This document shows, piece by piece, positions 1 to 10,100 of a stretch of 64,000 nucleotides of DNA. The stretch is from Oreocharis arfaki (lineage: Eukaryota > Chordata > Aves > Passeriformes > Paramythiidae), in assembly GCA_013398015.1 (NCBI GenBank), contig VZRR01008202.1:253766-317765 (forward strand), written 5' to 3'. Position 1 is the stretch's first letter; each line of letters begins with the position of its first letter. A program made the translations under genes and the position numbers. The notes under the pieces are model-generated. The model saw only the letters and a program-made list of their open reading frames with translations, had not been told where the DNA came from and did not search any database.

Positions 1-1088
1 TGGCTGAAACACTCACTGCCATCAGCTCTCTGCCCCAACCCGCTCCCCGACTGTTCTACCTGTGAATCAAGGCATGAATATGCACCCAGAAATGTCTGTA
101 GTCATCTCTAATTTCAACTTAAGTTCATATTCTGGTTTTAGTCTCAATTTAAACTGAAGAAGGTCGGGAGAGAATATACCTCCCATTTATCCATCCTTGC
201 TGCAAAATTATTAAGCCTCCAAGCAAGGAAACAAAGCAGGTACATGGGGATAGCTCACTTTCCATCACTCAAGTGCCAAACATAAGCCATACAAGTATGG
301 AGGTGGACATATACACGTGTAGGATTAAAGAGTAACACCAATTTGAAATATCTTGTGTTACTGTGAGAGGAGCATGCCAGCAGAGTGAAGTGGACATCTG
401 TCTAAGCACATATGGGATGGGATCCATGCCCCACTCCAAGGTGTGGATGTAAGCCACAGCTAACCACGCCTCTCAGTGCTTTTAGGGGATTTCTGTATCC
501 TTTGGTCAAAGCCCCTTTCTGTATTGCACTGGTGCATGGAGGGTGTCTTGGACAGAGCTTTAAGCTAATGACCTGAAACCAGCATAAAAGTTAAGCTTTT
601 GCACGCTGTCATTAACATGTGCCTGTACCCCGTGTCCCCTGGCTGTGATAGCCGTGTAGGCACTGCTGAGATGGCTGGGTGCAGGCAGGCGTGTGTTTGC
701 TCTGAGCCAGCTGAGCCCTCCCTTATCTCTCCTTGCTGCCTTGGTGAAGCTTCTCTTCACGCTGCTGTTCACCCGAATATCAATGAGTGAAAACAAGGCA
801 TTGCCAGCATTTCGGAGGGGAGAGACAGGGGCAACTCACAGCTCTTCTTTCTCTCTCTCCCTCTCTGTCTGTCTCTCTGTGCCACACCTCCCCCAGCCTT
901 TTCTTATGTATTACCAGGTTTAAAGCACAAACTGTACCCTGTGGCAAGCATCTGACTGCAGATAGCTTTTTCAGCGCCCTCCTCTTCAGATTGTATAACC
1001 CAAACCCAGAGATGCTTCTCTGTTTATCCTGAAGTAACCCCTGCCTGTGGGCAGAGCTCTCCCTGCTGCCCTGCCCCGGCTGCGAAGT
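1..1088 (-). other. LSAMP intron downstream of the exon (partial)
   Basis: This is the 5' part of the intron that follows the exon in transcript order, truncated by the window edge. It holds a short CT-rich simple stretch at 844-881 (TCTCTC/TCTG units). I saw no further IgLON coding sequence, so the third-Ig-domain exon lies beyond position 1. The open frames here are short and overlap in several frames without family resemblance. Confidence 0.8.
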
Positions 1089-1094
1089 ACTCAC
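1089..1094 (-). promoter_or_regulatory. Splice donor of the LSAMP exon
   Basis: On the minus strand the exon ends AACT and is followed immediately by GTGAGT, a near-consensus U1-type donor. The split codon here (T plus two bases of the next exon) fits the tyrosine that starts the third Ig domain linker in IgLONs. Confidence 0.88.
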
Positions 1095-1229
1095 AGTTCA
1101 CAGTGACCCGGACTTGCTTGACGTCTGCTGAGGCAACTTCGTTGGCAGCCTTGCACTCGTACTTGCCCGACTGCTCTCGTGTGATCCCCAGGATCTCCAG
1201 GTACTCCTCCTCCCCTTCAAACTCTCTGC
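1095..1229 (-). CDS. LSAMP: LSAMP internal coding exon (second Ig domain, C-terminal half)
   Basis: This 135-bp minus-strand exon encodes part of a GPI-anchored neuronal IgLON adhesion molecule with three Ig domains, which acts at the cell surface in homophilic and heterophilic contacts guiding limbic circuit formation. It begins with the last two bases of a split codon, runs 44 full codons (starting [14 protein letters not shown]) and ends with one base of the next codon. It contains [20 protein letters not shown], with the Y-x-C motif that marks the last strand and second disulphide cysteine of an Ig domain. From memory of the family, KAANEV points to LSAMP, whereas OPCML, NTM and NEGR1 carry SA-N-DV-type sequences there. 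The 135-bp length and the phase fit the fourth coding exon of the usual IgLON layout. Compared with my recollection of the mammalian protein, it shows S-to-A and K-to-R changes. The neighbouring coding exons are outside the window. Confidence 0.93.
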
Positions 1230-1268
1230 CTGGTAGGACAGAAGAATACAGAGGGTGGTTCTGTTAGG
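1230..1268 (-). promoter_or_regulatory. Splice acceptor with polypyrimidine tract and branch point for the LSAMP exon
   Basis: Read on the minus strand, the exon is preceded by CCTACCAG, with the AG at 1231-1230, and by a pyrimidine-rich run over about 1233-1250. A perfect CTAAC branch-point match lies at 1267-1263. Its branch adenosine at 1264 is about 35 nt upstream of the exon, within the usual vertebrate range. A second AG at 1227-1226 could in principle be used, but the first one keeps the conserved glycine-arginine junction of the family. Confidence 0.85.
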
Positions 1269-3149
1269 CTTTCAGATTTGGGAAACTGCTGTGGAGGAAC
1301 AATCACAACGCAGATTCTGCAAGCAAATAACAGTCATGAGCCATTTAAAAGTTATTTCAGAGGCCGTATCAGCAAGATACCAGTATTTAATTTCATTATG
1401 GAAAACTGAAAATCTGGAAGGCAGCATACAGGTGATACAATACATAGCATCTCACAGGCTGCCCAGGCCAAGAAGCAAAATCTCCACCACATGAGATCAG
1501 ACTAAGTTCACTGGTGTGATGCCTGAGTACTACCTGAGGTTAGTCATGCTGTGGATGATGTGCTGGATCCTCAGATGTGCTGGTGTGCTGTCAGCACCCT
1601 TTTCTCCACTGCAAAACTGTGAAAAATGTCTTTCTGTCTCTCAGAGCAACCACCACCCCGAAGTGCCATTGATCAGGTCAAGCTACCGTTAAACACAGCC
1701 AAACTGAGAGAAACAAACTGTAATTTGATCTGCAGAGACCAATAATCATCACACATCCCTGATCTACTGTACATATGAAATGGCACATTTAAACCATGCT
1801 GCCTCACTTCCACACTTCGGAAGACAGTGACTTGAGTGTCAGTGGGGGTTATGGATGGGGGCAGGAATCAGGGGAGGTCTGTGGCCTTGCTTTTAACTCA
1901 CTGTATGACCTTGAGTGAGTTGCTCCTTTGCTTTCCCTCCATGAACTGGAGCAAACAGCCTCCCCTCTCCCATCACTTCCTGGTTAGAGCAGGGCAGTGA
2001 GGTTAACCCATGTAAAACACATTAGACTTGTTTGATCAAAGTTGCCAGGGAAGCATGAAATATTAGGATTGGTATATCTACTCTATTCCTTCAGAAAGCA
2101 AAGTAAGGCACCTCCTGGAAAGAATGTGAACCACATTTCCTCCACAGAGGGCTGTGAGCACTGCTCTGCAGCATGGGAAACCACAAGCCCCAGTTGTGTG
2201 CCTGTGTATGTTTAGAGAAAGCATCCCCCAACCCTCAAAGGGTAAAAGCCAGACTTGAAAAAAAGAAAAAAAAGGTCAGCCATTTTTAGCTCCCATTCAA
2301 ATTCCTCAGAGAGCAGTCAGATTTTCGAAAAAACTCACTGCCCAGAAGATATTTTCTGCTCAACAGGTGCCTAGCACTTCTGAAACCCTGCCCACTTCAC
2401 AAAAGTGCTTACAGCTTTTGAGGGAGTTCAAATAGTGCCTACTGTTCCCCTTGGCTTATGGCGCTGCATGAAAGCAGTGGGTAAGTCTGGTCTCTGGAGC
2501 TGAACTTCCCATGGAGCCACCTGCAACAAATTCCACCCCAGAGGCACAGACTTGCTGCAGTGTCTTGGCCAGGTCAGCCTGGCTACACACACTGGCGACG
2601 CCAGCGGTGTGCAATTCCCTTCTGCATCAGAGAGGGACTTTAGAAACTTCAAAATCTGCTCTGAACTCTGTCCCTTACATAATTATTTTTGTCTTTTTTT
2701 TCATTTTTCTTTTTCACAGGCAATTTTCAGAATCATTCTAGGGGAAAACCACTCCCCGTCATGGAGACTCAGCATGAAAACAGCAGTGTACCTATCAAAC
2801 TCATGTAAAGACAAGGCTCCCCCTCCCCTTCAGCAGGGCTCATCAGCAGTCCCTTTTTCCAGCTCCTACCAGATGTTCAGGTAGTGGAAATCTCATTGGT
2901 CTAAAATTTACAACTGCTTTGGTTTTTGCATCCCCTAACAGTCTTCCTCCATGGCAGCAGTGCACTGAACAAGGGAACGAGGCAAAGTTGGCTCCTGCAG
3001 CCAGGACATGGCTCTCAGTCCTCTGCTCTGTGCTGGGGCTGATGCTGTGGAGAGTCAGTGGAGAAGGAAGCAGGGTAGGGTTTTCATAGGTGTTTTTTAT
3101 TGCTGGAACTCATTAATATGTTACGGAATCCTAATCCCTGTAGGACCAG
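1269..3149. other. Intronic sequence, mostly unique
   Basis: This stretch contains one MIR-like fragment (about 1880-1955) and a short A-rich patch near 2258-2273. Short open frames at 2428-2884 on both strands overlap one another and match nothing I recognise. Confidence 0.6.
1880..1955 (+). repeat. MIR / CORE-SINE-like fragment
   Basis: The block reads ACTCACTGTATGACCTTGAG, then a short gap, then CTTTGCTTTCCCTCCATGAA. It parallels the conserved part of MIR-type SINEs, in which a 'tgtgaccttgggcaagt' segment precedes a 'cctcagtttcctcat' segment. It is heavily diverged, so it is an ancient copy in the sense orientation. Ends are approximate. Confidence 0.5.
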
Positions 3150-3850
3150 AGTAAGGTGAGTCACAGCACTGTGGAAGGGACTTCAGTCACCATCTAATCT
3201 GTTCCCCAGTCTCAAGGCAGGACACATGAGTCATGTCAGGGACACAGCCATCCTCTGCCCTCCAGCGGCAGAGATTCTGCAGCCACTCCTGACAATCTGT
3301 TCCTGTGCTTTGCTGTCCTTACCACTGGAGCAGTTTCCCTGAAGTTTGACCTGAGTCTCCCTTGCTGCAATTTAAAGCTATTACTTTTGTCTTAGCCACT
3401 ACAGACAAAAAGAACAAATCATTCCCTCCTTCCCTGCAATAGCCTTTTATCAACTTCTAAATCACTTATGTTCCTCCCTCAGTTGTCATCTTTTTTTTCT
3501 TTTGGCTGAACATTGCCAGGGTCTTTCAACCTTCCTCTGTAGGTGAGGTTTTTTTAGGCTCTTGATCATTCTTGTTCTTTGCTTTTAGACCTCTCTGACA
3601 AGTTCACATTTTTCTGGAAGTGTGATACCCCAAACTGAACACAGCATTTCACATGAGGTGTTACCGAGGCTGAACACAGATGAAGAATTGCATTGCAACT
3701 ACCACACCATGCTGCTGTCTGTAGAGGCAGCACATTGTTTCTGGTTTTGCTACAGCAGGGAACATTTCTGTTTGGGAACTCTCTTAATTCCCAGATCTTC
3801 TTATGGCATATTGCTCATATTGCTACCTGCTAACAAAGCACTTTAAAAAA
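3150..3850 (-). mobile_element. Ancient CR1-type LINE fragment
   Basis: Read in reverse complement, this is an old 5'-truncated CR1 3' region. On the plus strand the blocks run in the expected reversed order. First comes GGAAGGGACTTCAGTCACCA with CTCAAGGCAGGAC (the 3' end), then GGCAGAGATTCTGCAGCCAC, then TTGCTGCAATTTAAAGC. After these come the 'ctcttgatcattcttgttc' and 'ctggaagtgtgataccccaa' blocks near 3558-3632, and then a stretch resembling the 'gaggcctcaccagtgctga' block. Divergence is high and no open reading frame survives. The internal T-rich and C-rich patches appear to be later decay. Boundaries are approximate. Confidence 0.8.
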
Positions 3851-6259
3851 TCCCACCCTCAAACTGAGCTGACAACCAACACTTCTCTCCTTTCACAGCA
3901 GCACTCCCACTTGGTAGGTCAGTCGGTTGACTGGAAAGTTAATCAGACAGCAGGGAAAGACTCACAAAGAGAAGGTTAAAAAGTAATTTGCCTCTGTTTT
4001 GCAAATCATTTGCCCTGCAATTCCGCCTTGTTTATACACAGGGTTCATTCGAAGTGGGACTTGCTTCTCCTGCAATTTGCCCTTGTCACAAGACTGTCAC
4101 CGTAATGAAAACAGGGTTGAGGGTGACTTAACCAGCTCTAATGGAGTGGCACCCTCATTACGGGTGCTGTTAAGTCTGTCTGTTAGAGAACCACATCAAT
4201 GAAGCTCCAAAGTAACCTAAAAGGGTAGATACTTTCCCAAGGGAAGATGTTTTTGAGCTTCTCCCCTGCACACATACATGCACTTGAAGTGGACTGTGTA
4301 CCATGTCCAGCAGGAGAGCTTCCACAGCTACACAGAACCCCTCCCAAGACGTGATGAGCTGCCGGCTTGCCCAGTGGAGTGCCCTGGAAATCAGTGAAAG
4401 GCAGGACTTCTGTTCTAAAGGGTATGTCAAAGACATCAATAATCCTATTCAGCTCCTCATTCCCCTGCTCTAGGGCACAAATATAAGCATAACACTTCAG
4501 GGAAAGTTTCTGTGACAGTCTCTTGCTGAATAAGTGGTAGCACTGTTCTTGTCCCTGCACTGGTGACCCTGAGCATCAACATTTTGCTACAAGAACTGAA
4601 CTGCTCTCACTTTCAAGACAGACCCTTTTGCTTGCTGCCTTGTCCCCTCTAAGAGCACATTAACCATTTCTAACAAAAAGCATTTATATAAAATTGAGGT
4701 GTTGTAGTACAGATCAGGGAGAGGAAAGATGTATCACAGTGTGTTAGAGAAATGTCAGGTTGTAGTATCTTGCAGAGAGCTGTAGAGATGTTTTCACTAA
4801 TTCACTTTGGCAGCCAGATTAGGTGAGTCATATTAACTCTAACCTCTAAGGCAAACAGGGGGTGGGGGGAGCAGGAACAGAGCTTTATACATCGAGTGAA
4901 TTTACAAATGTTTCCACACAGGAGCTGGCTTTGGCAGGGAACCGATGGTTGTCACTATGCACTTTATCAAAGCGGGGAGGGAGAAGGCTTGGACAATGCT
5001 CTTTGGTACCGATAACAATGAACATATTCTATTAGGTGAAAGAGGGACTGCCAGCTCCTGGCAAGCGAGCCACTCCATTCCCATTAAGAGAAGACATTTG
5101 CCTTGAGCAGACTATCAAGGGATGAAATTCTGACCCTACTGCCAAAGCTTCCTCACTGACAAGGGTTGTCTCCTGGCTGTTCTGCCTGGTTCAGTACAGC
5201 CCTTTCCCAGTGGGGGTCCTTTCAGGTTTCCCTAGGGGGATGGCTTCTCACTCAGTGCAGCTCTTCTCATCCCAAACCATCCCCTTGCATGACTTCAGGA
5301 AACCTGCTTCCTTGCAGGTTTTTTGCCTTTCACATGTTCATAGTTAGCTCGGTTTGTTGCTACAGCCCCGTTAAACACCATCTTGCCAAGCTGTAGCTCC
5401 TTAACTCTGTCCCAGTAAATCAGAAAGAGAAGCTTTCTGCTCTGGAGGCTGGAGATAGAGAGAGCACGAGCCTGGGAGGCTTGACAATCAAACCAAGAGG
5501 GAACGACCCCGAGCAGCGCGAGCCAGGCGGCTGCTGCTGCTTGGAGCTGGCAGAGCCTTTTTTGCAGAGGGATCTGCGGCAGCAGCTTTGATGTGTGCAG
5601 GAGGAAGGCTTTGAAGGCCTGCTTGCCTCAGCCACGTTTCCTATCCACTGGCTTCCTAATTGGACCCAGTAAATAATGAACCTGAACAGCAAATCTGCTT
5701 GGCTGTGCTAGCCTGCTGGCAAGCAGCCCTCTTCTCCCCCTGCCCTCTAGAAAAAGCCTTGTACAACCCCATTGGCTCTGCATATTGTCCCTGTTGGTGT
5801 GCACACCTGCCTGTACCCTCATTTAGATATGAGATATATATATACATTATACTCTGTATTTTATATACTATGTATTTTATTTGTTTTTACATCTATAAAT
5901 CCGCCTGTGTGTGCAGAAACACAGATTGACATATTCCCCAGGCATTTATGGGCCCTTCTCACCTCTGCCTAGCACACACTCTTTCCTCAAAGGCCAAATG
6001 CTTCCTTTCTGCAAATGACACACACCCAGACAAAATCCCACTTGTACTGTGGGCAGACAGCTCTTTCAGGTAGTCAGGGCCAGCAATGCATTCAGTCACG
6101 TGCTCTACCAGAGAGGCCTTTCCCTTCATGCCCTAGTTTCTTACATCTCCAATGGGGGAGCTGATCTCCAGAGGTGGCAGCCACATTTTGTTTCATCTCC
6201 TCTCCTGTCTGTGCATCCAACACTTGGCTTCTTCTTGTGCAGAGCTTATTCTAGTTGTC
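3851..6259. other. Intronic sequence with one CpG cluster
   Basis: No gene was recognised. The stretch includes a small CpG cluster (5466-5636) and an AT-rich TATATA patch near 5830-5885. The open frames at 4170-4560 (minus) and 5660-5972 (plus) have no recognisable domain and no IgLON similarity. Confidence 0.55.
5466..5636. other. Small CpG cluster with CTG-repeat run
   Basis: Eight CpG dinucleotides fall within about 170 bp, among them CCCGAGCAGCGCGAGCC, in sequence that is otherwise CpG-poor. A short GGCTGCTGCTGCTT run follows. It is too small to meet the usual length criteria for a CpG island. It might be a regulatory element or a chance cluster; no promoter motif was recognised. Confidence 0.4.
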
Positions 6260-6282
6260 TTTTTTTTTTTTTTTTTTTTTTT
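6260..6282. repeat. Poly-T homopolymer (23 T)
   Basis: An uninterrupted run of 23 thymines on the plus strand, followed by TTAAACAC-type sequence. No obvious SINE or LINE body precedes it in the reverse orientation, so it may be a simple repeat rather than a retroposon tail. It is prone to length error in assemblies. Confidence 0.85.
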
Positions 6283-6835
6283 AAACACTGATGTGGTCTT
6301 AAATTAAACAGAAATTCAGATCTGCTGAAAGTATCTGTTTGCACTTGACATGAGGAGAAAGAGATCAGCCACCCTGCTCCTGTTTGTTTTCCCTCCCAGC
6401 ATCTTTGTAGTTGTGAAGAGAGGAGAGCAGAATGGGTTACGCATCTTTGTTGGGCCTAAAACAAGATGCAAGGAGATAAAAAAGATTGGAAATCAATGGA
6501 TGCCATTTGAAGTTTTTTGTGTGTAGCAACTTCTATTGCTGAACTGCAGGTTTTGTTGTCTCTGCACTCTCCATTTAGTGTCTGAGATTTTGCTCACCTA
6601 CCTTTCCTCCTTCCCTCTGCACCTTAAATTCCCTAGGAACAGGCTTCCGAAAGACAAAAATAGCTAAGGGAGCCTTTGACACGATTTTTTTGTTTTACCT
6701 CCAGCTGAGGATTTTTTTTTAATTCAAAACTTTGAAGTTTTCGTTTATCAGTCTCTGTCTTCTCAGCCATCACAGATTCCAATGAGCTTGGCATTTTTCC
6801 CCATCCCTTAGTTGAAGAGGCTTGTTTTTAGCAAA

Positions 6836-7165
6836 GAGATCAGTAGAGAGAAGCAGATGGTGGATAAGCAAAGGGACAGCTAGTGCTACAATGCTACAGT
6901 GAGGAAAGAAGGCAGAAAACCTAGAGTAGTGTGGGAAATGGTGAAAATGGGGAAAGCTTGAGAGAAGACAAAAATAGATGGAGAAAAAACAGAGGGAGAA
7001 TGAAGAGAGGGACAGTGGCTGGGACAGAGAAATGCAAAACAAGCGAGATTCTTCAGTGACTGAGAAGAAGAGGAAATGGTAGTCAGCTACTGTCAAAGAG
7101 AAAGGCACTGAGACAGAGCAAGTGAGAAGGATGGGAGGTGAGACAGTGGCAGACAGAGAGATGGA
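6836..7165. repeat. Purine-rich (GA) tract
   Basis: Roughly 330 bp of strongly purine-biased sequence on the plus strand, built from GAGAGA, GGGAGA, GAAGAAGAGGAAA and ACAGAGA units with no regular period. Complementary-strand open frames here (6770-7210) are leucine-, serine- and phenylalanine-rich artefacts of the CT composition. On the LSAMP transcript strand the tract would be pyrimidine-rich. Confidence 0.7.
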
Positions 7166-10100
7166 CAGCTGGGAGAGAGGCACAGCCATCCCTTGTGTAA
7201 AGGGAGCCATGAAATAACAACTGCCAGAGGGACAGGAACAGAGGGGTCACATGTAGTAAGGCAGTAATTACTCTGTTTAAGCAGCAAGGCACAGCAGGGT
7301 ATTTATTGTTTAAGCTGGCCTCATGCCTCCCATGCCCTCAGGTCTGTAGCTATTACACATAAACCAAAAAACTAGTGCAGTGCCAGGGAGGGCTCTAGCC
7401 TGGCTCTGGCTTCGTGAATGAGAATGAGTCAGACCGGGAGGAAACACTCTGGCATGGATTCCCCTGGCGTTCAGCAGGACCTTGCTCATCAGCAATCACA
7501 TTTGCACCTCACTGAATAAACTGCCAGCCCTGCCTCCCGAGCCAGGGACAGCGCCCGAGGAGCTCCCTGGTGGGGGGAACACGAGCGCCTGCTGGCATGA
7601 CCAGGGTTAAGAGAGCCTGTGATTTTCGTGGACTCTTTCTTCTCAAACTCCACACATGCACCATGCAAATAAATCCCTCCAGGTTGAGAGCAGCTTCCCC
7701 AGACTGATCAATGTCTCTGCACTCTCTCTCAGGACAGCACTGACCAAACCACTTGGGACGACTCACCCATCGCTGACAGCTCTGCCCAGGAGCTGGAAGG
7801 CAAAATCTGACAGCTCAGATGCAGTTTGCATCCTGGCTGTGGGTGCGCATCAGTGGGGGTCATCTGCCTGAGGCAGCTCCACAGATGGGCTGTATCTCTG
7901 AATTTCCATCCCTCTTTTTCATAAACGACCACTAAGGGTCGTCACACTCTCTCATACACAGTCCTGAGTTTGGGCACGGAGCAGGTGTGCAATATACTAC
8001 TCCATCTCAGCAGCTGATTAGATTTTCCATTCAAAATCCACATGTGAACACCAGAAAGAAAAGGAACCATCCCCTGAAAAAAATCCAGACCCGCTTCAGG
8101 TCAAAATCTTCTGTTTGACCAGTGGTTTTCTTCTTCTCTTTGCTGAACCGGAAGAAGTAATTAATGGTCTGCCTCAACTTGAGATGCAATTTAAATCAGA
8201 TGATTTCATGTTGAAGAAGATTTTTTTTTTTTTCAAAATTACTTACTGAATTTAGCCCAAATTTGTTAACACTTTTTAAATGAACACAAACAGCATTTTT
8301 TGGATAGATTAATTGCTCTTGAAAAGAACTTGGCTGTGATGCCAATGTATAAAGTAAATTATGAACCATGAGGTAAATTAAGTCATGTAATGTCACAACT
8401 ACATTATTATACTCCCTAAGTGTTGCACACTGCAATGCAAGTTGTCATGACTATGCTACCAAACACCAAGCCTTAATTTTACTGCCAAGAAAATGACATA
8501 TAAACATGAACAAACCAATAGTTGCACCGTTTCTGCATCACAAAATTTTTCCCTGCTGCCTTTTGAAGGGTACTTTGAAACAACATGAGGTAGGAGGCAT
8601 CATCAGCTAGATGAATCAATGAGGTGTCACCACAGCTTTGAGAGCCTTAGGAAGGAAGGAGTTGGTAACTCATTAGGGCTGCGAGGACAGTGCTGGAGCA
8701 GCTAATGAAACGGAGGTTGAAAACAGAAGGTCAGACGAAGAATCACAGCTCAGGCACAGGAGATGTTCGATGTGCAGACATGGACAGCAGCACACCATTC
8801 TCGCTCTCAGCAGTGTGGTGAGCGCTGCAGGGACCTGTGCCCTCTTCCTCCACCACCTACAAGAAGAGGATGGGCCAGCAGTTGACCCTGGCAAGAGGAA
8901 CATCAGGGTGTGTTTGTGGGGTGTGGGTGTGTAATCAATAGGTCTTTGTTTCCCACTGTGCTAAGCACAAGATGGTAATGCAAGCTGAGAGCTGATGCAG
9001 GGGACTGAGTTTTCTTGCATGTCATGGACACTTATGAAAGGCATAAAACACAACAGCAAGCAGTCAACTGTTACAATCTCTAGTGACTCTGTCAGATGGT
9101 TTCATTCGGCTTCATGTACTCCTTTTCCTACAAGTTTTCTTATTTTGGACAATGCACTTGTGCTATCATCGTTACGCAGTTTGAAGACGAGTTCCTCCTC
9201 ACAAACACAAGACCAAAGAAAAGACTGAAAGCAACAAGTCCATTCTGGGGCAAGAAGCCTGACTGAACTGTATAATTTCTGTCCTGCAAGTGAAGAGCAG
9301 GGATGGACTGCAATGCAGTCCCTAGTTTAATTCCACAAATCATTATGTCAGCCCCAGACTTTAGGAAAACCTCGTGTGATGGCACTCACTGGTACCAACT
9401 GTGCCAGTCTCTCAGTCTAGGAACTATAGGGTTGGTCTGTGTTTGGTGGCATCTTTAAAAATCCTTGTTATCTTCTTTACAAAGTCTCTTGTGTCTTATG
9501 GAGCACAAGACATGCTCAATATACTATTGTGCAAGAATCACGTGGCTTGCTTTCATGGGTATCCACCAGAATGTTTCCCTGTGTTTAAATATAAGGTGCT
9601 TGTTCCCTTCTGTCCTATGCCCACTCATATTTCTTGGGATGAGAGGGTAAGGATGAACCCAGAACTTCAACTAACCTAAAATTTAAAAAAAATTTGACAA
9701 CCCCCTCCTCCTCAATGATTCAACTTAGCCCATAGAATTCCATTCTTATATGTTTGAAACTCAGAAGAAGGCTTGAGAAATTACAAATTGGCACAAATCT
9801 ACTTGAAATGGGAAAGAGCATTAACTCAGAGGTTTAGACATTGATGTGGCTCTTTCTCTGCAAGCTGGAGCCAAACATTTCATGACCAGATGGCATGGCC
9901 CCTGAATCTCCTGTCCTTTTGCGAGATGGCAATTCCTGTAGTTCATCCCTGTTTTCAGTGAGGCTGCTCTGAACACCAAGTTCACAAATGAAACCTAAAG
10001 ACTAGGATTTCTGCATCAGCCTGGATCTAGCCACTGATCTTTTAAACTGCTGTAGTTTTCAACTGAGGAAATGAGGTCAAAGAGTTAAGCCACCCCTTAG

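Noticed and set aside
6260..6282. Poly-T as the tail of an antisense processed pseudogene
   Set aside because: The sequence to the right (6283 onward) shows no open frame or known gene body in reverse complement, and no flanking target-site duplication was evident.
6770..7210. 146-codon minus-strand frame resembling a membrane protein
   Set aside because: The L/S/F/P-rich hydrophobic look is simply the translation of a CT-rich strand.
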